Shown: positions 28,951 to 37,622, counted from the stretch's first letter. The stretch is DNA of 64,000 nucleotides from Rubrobacter xylanophilus DSM 9941 (GCF_000014185.1 NC_008148.1:1-64000); one strand, 5' to 3'. Notes: a model not told the origin generated them from the sequence alone. Numbers and translations: made by a program.

Positions 28951-30540
28951 CTACCCACGCGCCCTCGCAACGAGATACCGCAACACAGCGTACATTATAG
29001 CGGCCAGCAGCAGGGATATCACAGCGTCGACCCGGAGGGAGGGGGTGTCGCAGACCGCCAGCGCGTAGCCGAGCGCCCCGCCCCCGGCCGCGGCCCCGAG
29101 CCCGAGGAAGGGCCGCCCGGCCCGCTCCCCGAGGGAGACCGCGGCCGCGCTCGCGGCCCACACGAGCCCCAGGTAGAGGGTCTCAGGGTAGAGCGTGAGC
29201 ACCCGCTCCATCCACCCGAGCAGCTCCCCCGGCCCGATGTCCGGGGGCATCTTCCGGAACGGCCCCCCCACAAAGGGGATCACCCCGTCGCCCAGCGTGA
29301 GCTCGTAGAGGATCAGCAGCAGGGCCCCCGCCGCCGAGGAGAGGGCCGCCGCCACGGGGCGCATGAGCGCCCCGATCAGCAGCGGGAAGCCCGCCCCGAG
29401 CCCGGCCAGCGCCGCGGGGATGGCGAGCGCGGGCCCTAAAGGGAGCCGGTCCGCCCCCCGCAGCAGATACCCCGCCCCCGCCGCCCACAGCCCCCCGGCC
29501 GCCGGAACGAGCGCCGCGAGCCCGAGCCCCGTCCCGCCCTGCAGGAGGGCCACCGCGAGCGCCACGATGACCCCGAGCGCCGCGAGCCGCGGGAGCAGGT
29601 ACCCGGCCACCCCGAGGCCCGCCGCCACCGAGAGCGCCTGGGCGCCGTTCAGGAGCAGCAGGTCGCCCGCCAGCAGGTAGCCGAGGCCGGCGGCTAGGGC
29701 CCCGTTGGTCGCCCGCAGGCCGCGCTCGACGAGCGGGGCCGGGAGGCGCTCCCTCCCGCGCAGCCGGGCTCGGGAGGGGACCCGGACGGAGGGGGAGGTG
29801 GCGCGCCTGCCCGTCAGCAGCCTGAGGGCCTCCCGGGCGCTCTGCGGTCTGTGGGCGGGGTTGGGGGAGGTGGCCCGGTTGACGAACTCCTGCAGCTGCG
29901 GCGGCGGCTCGTCGGGGAGCCGCGAGAGCAGGGTGCGGGCCGTGGCCCCCACCGCGTAGATGTCGGTGAGCGCGCTCGGGTCGGCGCCGTCGAGGATCTC
30001 CGGCGCTATGTAGCCGGGGGTCCCCACGGCGAAGCCCACCCGGGTCAGCCGGGTGTCCCCGGCGCGGTAGGCAACCCCGAAGTCCGTCAGCTTCACCAGC
30101 CCGCTGCGGTCCACCAGGGCGTTCTGGGGCTTTATGTCGCGGTGGATTATCCCCTGGGAGTGCGCGTAGTCCAGGGCCTCCAGGATCTGGGCCAGGGCGT
30201 CCACTATCTCTGCGGGGCCGTAGTAGCGGGCGGCCTCGTCCAGCGGCATCCCGTGGACGAACTCGGTCACCAGGTAGACCTCGTGCTCGCCCGGGATCAC
30301 CTCTATGGTCTCCACGATGTTGGGGTGGCGCAGGCCCTCGGCGATCTGACCCTCCCGCAGCGCCCGCGAGCGCTCGGCGGCGCTGTAGACCGGGATGACC
30401 TTTATCGCGACGTCCTCGCGGCGCCCGAAGGGCGAGCCGTTCGCCGGGCGGGCGCGCCACACCGTGGCGAAGCCGCCGCGTCCGACCATCTCGGCCAGCA
30501 CGTAGCGCTCCTGCCCCTCGATGTAGCGAGTCTCGGCCAC
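28951..30540 (-). CDS. Ser/Thr kinase with multi-pass membrane C-terminus
   Basis: A 529-residue protein. Residues 10-245 are a complete kinase domain: GRGGFATVW, Lys47, HRD 133-135, DFG 153-155, and an activation segment with several Thr. Residues 275-525 are almost entirely hydrophobic, about eight membrane helices separated by very short loops, with no PASTA or other external domain. It stands where the cluster begins, upstream of fhaA, while no PknA lies between pbpA and pknB as in mycobacteria, so it may replace PknA. GTG start; TACAAT (14 bases upstream on this strand) or TAACCT (7 bases) could be the -10. Confidence 0.88.
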   Translation of the reverse strand: MAETRYIEGQERYVLAEMVGRGGFATVWRARPANGSPFGRREDVAIKVIPVYSAAERSRALREGQIAEGLRHPNIVETIEVIPGEHEVYLVTEFVHGMPLDEAARYYGPAEIVDALAQILEALDYAHSQGIIHRDIKPQNALVDRSGLVKLTDFGVAYRAGDTRLTRVGFAVGTPGYIAPEILDGADPSALTDIYAVGATARTLLSRLPDEPPPQLQEFVNRATSPNPAHRPQSAREALRLLTGRRATSPSVRVPSRARLRGRERLPAPLVERGLRATNGALAAGLGYLLAGDLLLLNGAQALSVAAGLGVAGYLLPRLAALGVIVALAVALLQGGTGLGLAALVPAAGGLWAAGAGYLLRGADRLPLGPALAIPAALAGLGAGFPLLIGALMRPVAAALSSAAGALLLILYELTLGDGVIPFVGGPFRKMPPDIGPGELLGWMERVLTLYPETLYLGLVWAASAAAVSLGERAGRPFLGLGAAAGGGALGYALAVCDTPSLRVDAVISLLLAAIMYAVLRYLVARARG

Positions 30541-30550
30541 GGCTCGAAGG

Positions 30551-30600
30551 TTACATTGTAAGCCATGGGATGTCCGGGGAGGGCGTTAGCCCAAACGCCC
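30551..30600. promoter_or_regulatory. Divergent regulatory region: TTACATTGTAA dyad and hairpin
   Basis: Between the kinase and tRNA-Leu lie an 11-bp dyad TTACATTGTAA (30551-30561) overlapping the kinase -10, and a perfect hairpin (GGGCGTT at 30581-30587, AACGCCC at 30594-30600, six-base loop) with no T run. Function unknown. Confidence 0.4.
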
Positions 30601-30609
30601 TCCACCTGA

Positions 30610-30615
30610 TACAAT
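30610..30615 (+). promoter_or_regulatory. -10 box of tRNA-Leu
   Basis: Extended -10 TGATACAAT (TG at 30607-30608, TACAAT at 30610-30615), 25 bases before the tRNA. TTAGCC at 30586-30591 is a weak -35 with an 18-bp spacer. Confidence 0.55.
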
Positions 30616-30640
30616 CTCGAGCGATCGCGCAGGATCGCCC

Positions 30641-30728
30641 GTGGGCGAGTGGCGGAATTGGTAGACGCGCTAGGTTCAGGGTCTAGTGGCCGAGAGGCCG
30701 TGGGGGTTCGAGTCCCCCCTCGCCCACA
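30641..30728 (+). tRNA. tRNA-Leu(CAG)
   Basis: Acceptor GTGGGCG pairs with CGCCCAC; D-arm GGCGGAATTGGTAGACGC; anticodon loop TTCAGGG with anticodon CAG; a long variable arm (class II) between the anticodon and T arms; T-arm GGGGGTTCGAGTCCCCC. CCA is not encoded. From memory, a Leu tRNA also neighbours fhaA in mycobacteria, so its position may be ancient synteny. Confidence 0.96.
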
Positions 30729-30830
30729 CCGCGGAGGGGGTTTCCGGAGATAGCGGAACGCAGCAGAGCCCGCAGACCTGCCCAGAGACAGCGCCGCGCC
30801 CGCCCCGCAAGACGCCCCAGGCAGCGGAGG

Positions 30831-31817
30831 ATGCGGGTCCTTCCGGCCTGGCTGACGATGCTGGGCTCCCTGCTTTTCCTGTTTGTGGTGCTGGCCTTTA
30901 TCTTCCTGGTGGCCCGCGGCTGCATCGCCACCCAGGAGTCCACCCAGATCCGCAAGTACGTCACGGGCGCCGACAGCCTGCTGAGCGACTCCTCGGATTT
31001 GGGCAACGGCCAGCTGCAGCCGGCGCTCAAGCGGGCCGGGGGGGAGCCGGGGCGGGTGAGCCGGGAGGCGCTCTCCCGGGTCGCCGACCGCTCGGAGGAC
31101 CTCTACCGGCGCGCCCTGGAGAACGACGAGGTGCCCCCGGAGTTCGACGACGCCCACCACTACCTGGTCAGCGCCCTGGGCATTCGGGCGCAGGCCACCG
31201 CCCGGCTGGCCTCGGCCGCCGGGGGGGACGGGGGGCGCTTCCAACAGGCGCTGGCCGAGGCGGTGGAGAGCTTCAGGATCAGCGACGGCATCGTCCGCAA
31301 CCACTACATACCGGCGGTTGGCGACGCGCTCCAGGAGGCCGGGCACGGGCGCGACAGGGTCTACCTGGAGGAGCCCGAGCCGTTTATGGACTACGAAGAG
31401 GTGGGCTTCGAGGCGGGCGGGGCCTCCGTTCCGGCCCAGGACGACCCGAACGCCCTGCACGGGGTGGAGATAGTCTCCGTCACGGTCGCCGGGCAGCCGC
31501 TGTATCCGGGCGGCAACGTGGTGCTCACCGGCTCCGACGAGCCCGTCTTCAGCGTCACCGTGGCCAACGGGGGGGAGGTGCCGGAGACGGCCGTGCCCGT
31601 CGAGGTGATCCTGAACACCCGCGCCGAGCGCCAGGCCAGGACGGTCACCATCGAGCGGATAGAGCCCGGCGGGGGGCAGGCCACGGTCGAGGTCTCCGGG
31701 TTCAGGCCCGGGCAGCTCAACGAGACCGCCGAGGTGACCGTCAAGGCGGGGCCGGTGGAGTACGAGGACTACACGCAGAACAACACGCTCACCGGCACGG
31801 TGACGTTCGGGATGTGA
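30831..31817 (+). CDS. Membrane-anchored extracellular protein, unknown
   Basis: A 328-residue protein with an N-terminal membrane helix (about 8-30, WLTMLGSLLFLFVVLAFIFLVA), then a helical region with HHYLVSALGIRAQATARLA, and a C-terminal beta domain (about 220-328) with NVVLTGSDEPVFSVTVANGGEVPETAVPVEVIL...QNNTLTGTVTF, a CARDB-like extracellular fold. Probably membrane-tethered and facing outward. No enzyme motif. GGAGG directly abuts the ATG, an unusually close spacing; ATG 30858 is an alternative start. It precedes a RAM-domain gene by 21 bases. Confidence 0.7.
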   Translation: MRVLPAWLTMLGSLLFLFVVLAFIFLVARGCIATQESTQIRKYVTGADSLLSDSSDLGNGQLQPALKRAGGEPGRVSREALSRVADRSEDLYRRALENDEVPPEFDDAHHYLVSALGIRAQATARLASAAGGDGGRFQQALAEAVESFRISDGIVRNHYIPAVGDALQEAGHGRDRVYLEEPEPFMDYEEVGFEAGGASVPAQDDPNALHGVEIVSVTVAGQPLYPGGNVVLTGSDEPVFSVTVANGGEVPETAVPVEVILNTRAERQARTVTIERIEPGGGQATVEVSGFRPGQLNETAEVTVKAGPVEYEDYTQNNTLTGTVTFGM

Positions 31818-31838
31818 GAGGGGAGGAGGCCCAGCAGC

Positions 31839-32123
31839 ATGGTTACCGCCATAGTCCTTGTGACCACCGAGAGCGAGAGGGTGCAGGAGGCCGCCCAGGC
31901 GATAATAGACATCGAGGGGGTTACCGAGGCGTACTCGGTGACCGGCCCCTACGACCTGGTGGTGATGGTCCGCATAGAGGACTTCGAGAAGCTGGCGGAC
32001 ATCGTGCCCGGCAAGATCGCCCAGGTGCCCGGCGTGGCGCGCACCGAGACGATGGTGGCCTTCAGGTGCTACTCGAACTACGACCTCGACAGGGTCTGGT
32101 CGCTGGGCTTCGAGGAGGAGTGA
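31839..32123 (+). CDS. Stand-alone Lrp/AsnC ligand-binding (RAM) domain protein
   Basis: A 94-residue protein that is just the RAM effector domain of Lrp/AsnC regulators: TAIVLVTTESERVQEAAQAIIDIEGVTEAYSVTGPYDLVVMVRIEDFEKLADIV...VPGVARTETMVAF. There is no HTH. Such small proteins bind amino acids and may modulate regulators; function is usually unknown. ATG has AGGAGG at about 31823-31828, ten bases upstream. It converges on the YbdK-type ligase gene, ending four bases from it. Confidence 0.85.
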   Translation: MVTAIVLVTTESERVQEAAQAIIDIEGVTEAYSVTGPYDLVVMVRIEDFEKLADIVPGKIAQVPGVARTETMVAFRCYSNYDLDRVWSLGFEEE

Positions 32124-32127
32124 GCGG

Positions 32128-33258
32128 CTAGCTCGGCTCCCCCGCGAGGGCGGGCCGGGTTCCCTCGATGAGGAAGGCCACCACGTCCAGAAAGTCGCCG
32201 CTCTTCTCGTAGATCTCGCGCTGCCTGCGGCTGCCGCTGCCCCCCTCGACTATCTCCAGCACCCCCAGAAGCTCCTCCTCGCAGCCGAGCTGCTGGGCGT
32301 GGGGCCTGAGCCTCTCGACGGCGGCGCGGGCGAGGTCTCGGGCCGGCACGTTTCTGCGCTCGTCCACGTCGAAAAAGGCGGCGTCGAGGCCCCTGCGGGA
32401 GGCGCGCCACTTGTTCTCCAGGGCGATGTCGCGGTGGTAGGGGCCTTTGGGGGCGTCCTCGTCCTCCAGCGAGCTGGCCACGATGCACTGGGTGAGCGCC
32501 GTCAGGGCCACCGCGTGCCGCAGGTGGGTCTGGGAGTCCAGCACGCGCAGCTCTATGGTGCCCAGCTTCGGGTGGGGCCTCACGTCCCACCAGCAGAACG
32601 TGTAGTCGTCCATCGCCCCGCACTCCACCATCAGGTCCACGTAGGCCTCGAAGGCGGCGTACTCCGGGAAGGCGGGGGGCATCCCGGCGCGCGGGAAGGT
32701 CTCGAAGATCTGGACCCGGCTCGACTCGAAGCCGGTGTCCATCCCCTGCCAGTAGGGGGAGTTGGCCGAGAGGGCCAGCAGCAGGGGCGCCTGCTCCGCC
32801 AGGCGGTTGTGGGCCTGGATCGCCTCCTCCGGCCCCGGGACCGCCACGTGGACGTGCTGGCCGAAGATCACCTCCCGCGTGGCCACCCAGCGCAGCTCCT
32901 CTATGACCTGCCGGTACCGCTCGTGCTCGGTGACCTTCTGGTCCCGGTAGCGGCTGAAGGGGTGGGTCCCGGCGGAGGCCAGCGAGGCCCCGCAGGCCGC
33001 CGTCCAGGAGCCCACGCGCCCCCGCAGCTCCCGCAGCACCCGCTCGGCCTCCCCGACCGTGCGGCAGACCGGGGTCTTTATCTCCAGCACCGACTGGAAC
33101 AGCTCGTAGGAGACCGCCTCGGCGAGATCCTCCGGCAGGCGGCTCATGATCTCCTCTATCTTGGGCACGAGCTCGCCGGTCGACGCGTCGACGATGCATA
33201 GCTCCTCCTCGACCCCCAGGGTGTAGCCCGAGTTGCCGAGCTTGAACTCCACGGGCAT
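32128..33258 (-). CDS. YbdK-type glutamate-cysteine ligase family protein
   Basis: A 376-residue carboxylate-amine ligase of the GCS2 family. Seen: TLGVEEELCIVDASTGELVPKIEEI, FQSVLEIKTPVCRTVGEA, SAGTHPFSRYRDQKVTEHERY, FGQHVHVAVPGPEEAI, SANSPYWQGMDTGFESSRVQIFETFPRAGMPP, and TIELRVLDSQTHL. E. coli YbdK has weak gamma-glutamylcysteine synthetase activity. This could supply the first step of glutathione-like thiol synthesis, but family members also include other ligases. ATG at 33258 has AAAGGAGGA five bases upstream. Transcribed behind the TlpA-like gene. Confidence 0.9.
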   Translation of the reverse strand: MPVEFKLGNSGYTLGVEEELCIVDASTGELVPKIEEIMSRLPEDLAEAVSYELFQSVLEIKTPVCRTVGEAERVLRELRGRVGSWTAACGASLASAGTHPFSRYRDQKVTEHERYRQVIEELRWVATREVIFGQHVHVAVPGPEEAIQAHNRLAEQAPLLLALSANSPYWQGMDTGFESSRVQIFETFPRAGMPPAFPEYAAFEAYVDLMVECGAMDDYTFCWWDVRPHPKLGTIELRVLDSQTHLRHAVALTALTQCIVASSLEDEDAPKGPYHRDIALENKWRASRRGLDAAFFDVDERRNVPARDLARAAVERLRPHAQQLGCEEELLGVLEIVEGGSGSRRQREIYEKSGDFLDVVAFLIEGTRPALAGEPS

Positions 33259-33289
33259 AGAGCTCCTCCTTTACCTCCGCAGAGCTTCC

Positions 33290-33895
33290 CTAGCCGAGGG
33301 CCTCCTGGATCCAGCCCTCGTAAACCTCCCTCGGGGCCTCGCCGGAGTGCGCGCCGACGATCGTGCCGTTCGCGTCCACGACGTAGACGGTCGGGGTCCC
33401 GGTCACCCGGTAGGTCCGGCCCAGCTCCGGGTCGTAGATGGCCGGGCCCTGGATGCCGTACTCGCTGACGAACCGGCGCACCTCCTGCGGGGTGTCGGTC
33501 TCGGGCCAGTTCTCGTCGGCCACGCTGATCATCATGACCCGCAAATCCTCGTACTCCCTGGAGAAGTCGGCTATGGTCGGGGCCTCGTTCTGGCAGTGGG
33601 GGCACCAGGTGGCGAAGAAGACGAGCATGGCGGCCTGCCCCTCGGGCAGCGAGACCCGCTCGCCGGTCACGGTCTTGGTGGTGAAGTCCGGGGCCTGGCT
33701 GCCGACCGGGAGCAGCCCCTGGTCGTTGGGGGTGAAGTTCCCGGCGTCGCCCCCCCGGGCCGAGAGCACCGCCAGCAGGGCTATGACCACTATGGCCAGC
33801 GCCGTGAAGCCCGCGAGGGCGAGGACGAGGGGCCTGTTGGCCTGGGGAGCCCCGGCTCCCCGCTTCTTGCCGCCGGAGGGGGTGTTGCGTGCCAT
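33290..33895 (-). CDS. Membrane-anchored thioredoxin-like protein (TlpA family)
   Basis: A 201-residue protein with a basic N-terminus, one membrane helix (about 22-45), and an extracytoplasmic thioredoxin domain of the TlpA/AhpC-TSA type: PVGSQAPDFTTKTVTGERVSLPEG, FFATWCPHCQNEAPT with the active CPHC, and GTPTVYVVDANGTI with cis-Pro. It likely reduces extracytoplasmic disulfides. The gene is divergent from a MauE-like gene that may supply electrons across the membrane. Their -10 boxes overlap around 33935-33946. Confidence 0.88.
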   Translation of the reverse strand: MARNTPSGGKKRGAGAPQANRPLVLALAGFTALAIVVIALLAVLSARGGDAGNFTPNDQGLLPVGSQAPDFTTKTVTGERVSLPEGQAAMLVFFATWCPHCQNEAPTIADFSREYEDLRVMMISVADENWPETDTPQEVRRFVSEYGIQGPAIYDPELGRTYRVTGTPTVYVVDANGTIVGAHSGEAPREVYEGWIQEALG

Positions 33896-33938
33896 GTGCG
33901 AGAACGACCTCTTCTTCGTGGTGCAAACCTGAGGATGA

Positions 33939-33944
33939 TATAGT
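33939..33944. promoter_or_regulatory. Overlapping divergent promoters of the TlpA and MauE genes
   Basis: On the plus strand, TGATATAGT is an extended -10 (TATAGT 33939-33944) ten bases before the MauE GTG. On the minus strand the same DNA reads TATATCAT, a plausible -10 for the TlpA gene. The two would compete for polymerase. Confidence 0.5.
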
Positions 33945-33954
33945 AGCCGCTGCC

Positions 33955-34470
33955 GTGGATGGAGGTCAAAGCAAGAGGGAGGCCCTGGCGCGGCTGCTCG
34001 CCGGCCCCTACGCGGTGCTGGCCTCCCGGGTCGTTCTCGGGGGGGTCTTCGTGGCGGCGGGGGCCGCCAAGATACCGGACCCGGGCGGGTTCGCCGCCGC
34101 GATCCGCTCCTACGGGCTGGCGCTGCCGGAGTGGTTCGTCTCCCTCTCGGCCCACGCGCTGCCCTACCTGGAGGTGCTGGTGGGGCTCTACCTGATCGCG
34201 GGCCTCTTCACCCGGCTGGCGGCCTGGGCGGCGAACGCCATGATGTGCGTCTTTATCGCGGCCATCCTGCAGGCGGCGCTGCGGGGCCTGGAGATCTCCT
34301 GCGGCTGCTTCGGCCCGAGCTCGGAGCCCTCGAACCTGTGGCTGGACCTCCTGCGCGACCTCGGGCTGCTCGCCCTGGGGCTGCACGCCGCCCTCCTCCC
34401 CCCGGGGCGCTTCAGCGTGGACGCCCTGCTGGGTCGGGCCGCGACAGAAACCTCTCGACCGCCCGGCTGA
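33955..34470 (+). CDS. MauE/DoxX-like membrane protein
   Basis: A 171-residue four-helix membrane protein: SRVVLGGVFVAAGAAKIPDPGGFAAAIRSYGL, then helices at LPYLEVLVGLYLIAGLF and MMCVFIAAILQAALRG, the paired cysteines ISCGCFGP, and a fourth helix. MauE-type proteins carry electrons or help disulfide formation for extracytoplasmic partners, and often neighbour thioredoxin-like genes, as here. GTG 33955 is used because it lies ten bases after the TATAGT box; the earlier in-frame ATG at 33889 sits upstream of the promoter, over the TlpA start. Its last 59 bases overlap the hydrolase gene on the other strand. Confidence 0.82.
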   Translation: MDGGQSKREALARLLAGPYAVLASRVVLGGVFVAAGAAKIPDPGGFAAAIRSYGLALPEWFVSLSAHALPYLEVLVGLYLIAGLFTRLAAWAANAMMCVFIAAILQAALRGLEISCGCFGPSSEPSNLWLDLLRDLGLLALGLHAALLPPGRFSVDALLGRAATETSRPPG

Positions 34471-35284
34471 ACTCCTCCGGCCGCTCCCTGGGCACCCAGT
34501 GCCCGCAGCCCTCGAGGATGAGGAGCTCGGAGCGCGGGATGCGCCGGTGCGCCTCGACCGCCCAGCCCGCCGGTACGATTCTGTCGCGGGAGCCGTGCAC
34601 GAGGAGCGTCGGGACCGCGAGCCGGTGGAGGTCGCCGGAGAGGTCGGACCTCAGCCCCCTCCAGCCCACCTCGCTTCGGCGGAAGGCGAGAAAGGCCCTC
34701 CCCGCGCCGGGGAGGGCGGCCTGGCGGGCCAGCTCCTCCAGGAGCTCCTCCGTCACCGCCGCCGGGTCGCAGACCACGTTGCGCAGCCCGAGCCGGAGGG
34801 CGGGGCGGCTGCGGCGCATGAGGCCGTAGGCCAGGCGCGCCGCCAGCGCCGAGCGCCCGAGCGCCGCGCCGAGCGGCCCCCAGGGCACCCGGCGTCCCAG
34901 GCCGTAGCTCCCCGCGAGCACCAGCCGCCGCACCCGGCGGGGCTCGCGCAGCGCCAGGGAGAGGGCTACCCCCCCGCCGAGGGAGAGGCCCACGAGGTCG
35001 GCGCGCTCGAGGCCCAGGGCGTCCAGCAGCCGCTCCAGAAACCTCTCGTAGTAGGCCAGGTCGTAGGCCGCCTCCGGCGGGCGCTCGCTCCCGCCGTAGC
35101 CCGGCCAGTCGGGGGCGTAGACCCGGCGGCGCCCCGAGAGCGGCCCGATGAGGTGCCCGAAGGAGAGGTCGGCGCAGTCCAGGCTCGCCCCGTGCAGCAG
35201 CACCGCGGCGGGCTCCCCCTCCCCGGCCGCCAGACAGCGGACCCCAACCCCGCCCGCCCGCAGGTGCAGCTCCCGGACGGACAC
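34412..35284 (-). CDS. Alpha/beta-fold hydrolase
   Basis: A 290-residue alpha/beta hydrolase. Seen: oxyanion region LLHGASLDCADLSFGHL, APDWPGYGGS, nucleophile elbow GLSLGG with the Ser, an acid in VHGSRDRIVPAG, and the catalytic His in GCGHWVPRERPEEF. No signal peptide, so cytoplasmic. Substrate unknown. GTG start ten bases after the mutL stop, so likely in the same operon. Confidence 0.88.
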   Translation of the reverse strand: MSVRELHLRAGGVGVRCLAAGEGEPAAVLLHGASLDCADLSFGHLIGPLSGRRRVYAPDWPGYGGSERPPEAAYDLAYYERFLERLLDALGLERADLVGLSLGGGVALSLALREPRRVRRLVLAGSYGLGRRVPWGPLGAALGRSALAARLAYGLMRRSRPALRLGLRNVVCDPAAVTEELLEELARQAALPGAGRAFLAFRRSEVGWRGLRSDLSGDLHRLAVPTLLVHGSRDRIVPAGWAVEAHRRIPRSELLILEGCGHWVPRERPEEFSRAVERFLSRPDPAGRPR

Positions 35285-35294
35285 GGCTCTCCCA

Positions 35295-37067
35295 CTAGTG
35301 GCGGTCCATCTTCCGCCCGATCTCGGAGAGCGACATCCGGTAGCAGATGGAGCGGCCGTGCGGGCAGGTCGCGGGCAGCCTGCTCCCGAGCCAGTCCCTC
35401 ACCAGCGACTCCATCTCCTGCAGCGAGAGCCTGTCGCCCATCTTCACCGCCGAGTGGCAGGCTATGGTCGCCAGGATCCTGTCCTCCCGCCGGTGGCCGG
35501 GCTCCGTGCCGGAGATGGCCGCGAGCGCGTCCTTGAGGGCCCCGGCGACGTCCCCGCGCTCGGCGAGGCTGGCGAGGGCGGCCGTGACCCGCAGCGAGCG
35601 GGGGCCGAAGGGCTCGGCCTCGAACCCGTAGACCGCGAGCTCCTCCAGGCTCTCCGCCGCGACCTCGGCCTCTGCGGGGGAGAGCTCCACCACCTCCGGG
35701 ACCAGGAGGCTCTGCACCGGGGCCGGGCTCCCGGCGTCGCGCAGCCGGTCCAGGATGGCCCGCTCGTGGGCCACGTGCTGGTCCACGATCCACAGGGCCT
35801 CCGGGTCTTCGAGGAGGATGTAGCCCGCGCCGAGCTGCCCGATCACGCGCAGCTCCCGCAAGTCCGGGAGCGTCCCCCGCCCCGGGGGCTCCTCCGGCGC
35901 GGCCGGCGGGGGTTCTGGGAGGGCGCGGGAGGCCCGCGAGATCTCCTCGCGCACCGCCCGCAGGTCCGGCGGGGGGCTCCCCCGGTAGGCCGGGCGGCTC
36001 TCCGCGACGCGCGGCGGCGGGCCCAGCCGCTCCTGCGCAAAGCCCCGGGCGGGGGCGCGCGGCGGGGCGGCGGGAGGGGCCGGCGGGCGCCACTCTATCG
36101 CGGAGCGCACCGCTGCGGCGACCGCCTCCCGGGCGGCCCGCTCGTCGGAGAAGCGGACCAGCTGCTTGGTGGGGTGGACGTTCACGTCCACCCGGCGGGG
36201 GTCCACCGAGATCCGCAGCGCCACCGGCGGGTAGCGCCCGGCGGGCACCGTCGCCCGGTAGGCGTCGTCGAGCCCCCGGTGCAGGTTGTCCCCGCGCACC
36301 CACCGGCCGTTCACCGCCACCGTCTGGTGCGCGCGGCTGCTCTCCGTCAGGCTGGGCAGCGCCGCGTAGCCCTCCACCCGGAACGCCCCCGACTCGTACT
36401 CCACCCGCCGCATGGCCCGCGCCCGGGCGACGCCGTGGAGCTGGGCCAGCCGCTCCAGCAGGTCCGCGGCGGCGGGCAGGGAGAGGTACTCCCTGCTCCC
36501 CTCGGAGACTCGGAAGGAGACCTCCGGGTGAGCGACGGCTATGTGGGTGAGCGTCTCCACCACCGCCGCCCTCTCCGCGCGCGGCCCCTTCAGAAAGGCC
36601 CGGCGCGCCGGGACGTTGTAGAACAGCCGGTCCACCAGGACCGTGGTGCCTTTGGGGTGGGTGGCGGGGGAGAGCCTCGCCTCCGAGCCGCCCTCCACAA
36701 CCACGCGGGTGCCCGGCCCCTCCCCGGTGGAGGTGATCAGCCGGAAGGCCGAGACGCTGGCTATCGAGGGGAGGGCCTCCCCCCGGAAGCCCAGCGTGCT
36801 CACCGACTCCAGGTCTTCTACCGACCGGATCTTGCTCGTCGCGTGGCGCAGGACGCACAGGCGGGCGTCCTCGGGGTCCATCCCCGAGCCGTCGTCCCGC
36901 ACGAGGATCCTCGCGGTGCCGCCCTCGGCCAGCTCCACCTCGATGCGCGAGGCCCCGGCGTCCAGGGCGTTCTCCACCAGCTCCTTGACCACCGAGGCCG
37001 GGCGGTCGACCACCTCTCCGGCGGCCACCTGCTGGGCTACTGTCGGGTCGAGGATCTTTATGCCCAT
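35295..37067 (-). CDS. mutL: DNA mismatch repair protein MutL
   Basis: 590 residues. The N-terminal GHKL ATPase has VVDRPASVVKELVENALDAGA, DDGSGM, RHATSKI and GFRGEALPSI. The C-terminal dimerisation domain keeps endonuclease-type motifs: DQHVAHERAILD near 429-440 (consensus DQHAX2EX4E, so Ala to Val and final Glu to Asp), the Cys of ACHSAVK at about 537, and CPHGR at about 566. MutL with these motifs nicks the new strand in bacteria lacking MutH. ATG 37067 begins the conserved fold; an in-frame TTG at 37073 is eight bases after a TAGAAT box and is an alternative. mutS is not in the window. Confidence 0.95.
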   Translation of the reverse strand: MGIKILDPTVAQQVAAGEVVDRPASVVKELVENALDAGASRIEVELAEGGTARILVRDDGSGMDPEDARLCVLRHATSKIRSVEDLESVSTLGFRGEALPSIASVSAFRLITSTGEGPGTRVVVEGGSEARLSPATHPKGTTVLVDRLFYNVPARRAFLKGPRAERAAVVETLTHIAVAHPEVSFRVSEGSREYLSLPAAADLLERLAQLHGVARARAMRRVEYESGAFRVEGYAALPSLTESSRAHQTVAVNGRWVRGDNLHRGLDDAYRATVPAGRYPPVALRISVDPRRVDVNVHPTKQLVRFSDERAAREAVAAAVRSAIEWRPPAPPAAPPRAPARGFAQERLGPPPRVAESRPAYRGSPPPDLRAVREEISRASRALPEPPPAAPEEPPGRGTLPDLRELRVIGQLGAGYILLEDPEALWIVDQHVAHERAILDRLRDAGSPAPVQSLLVPEVVELSPAEAEVAAESLEELAVYGFEAEPFGPRSLRVTAALASLAERGDVAGALKDALAAISGTEPGHRREDRILATIACHSAVKMGDRLSLQEMESLVRDWLGSRLPATCPHGRSICYRMSLSEIGRKMDRH

Positions 37068-37081
37068 ACGCAACCCGTCCA

Positions 37082-37127
37082 ATTCTACAGCCGCGGGCAG
37101 GTTTTCCCACCGCAGGGAGTGTAGAAT
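37082..37127. promoter_or_regulatory. Divergent TAGAAT promoters for mutL and accB
   Basis: TAGAAT on the minus strand (37082-37087), 8 bases from the mutL TTG or 14 from its ATG, and TAGAAT on the plus strand (37122-37127), nine bases before the accB ATG. Both genes lack a good ribosome binding site. The 34-bp region between the boxes holds both upstream regions. Confidence 0.6.
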
Positions 37128-37136
37128 CCTTAGCCT

Positions 37137-37619
<483 letters not shown>

Positions 37620-37622
37620 GCG

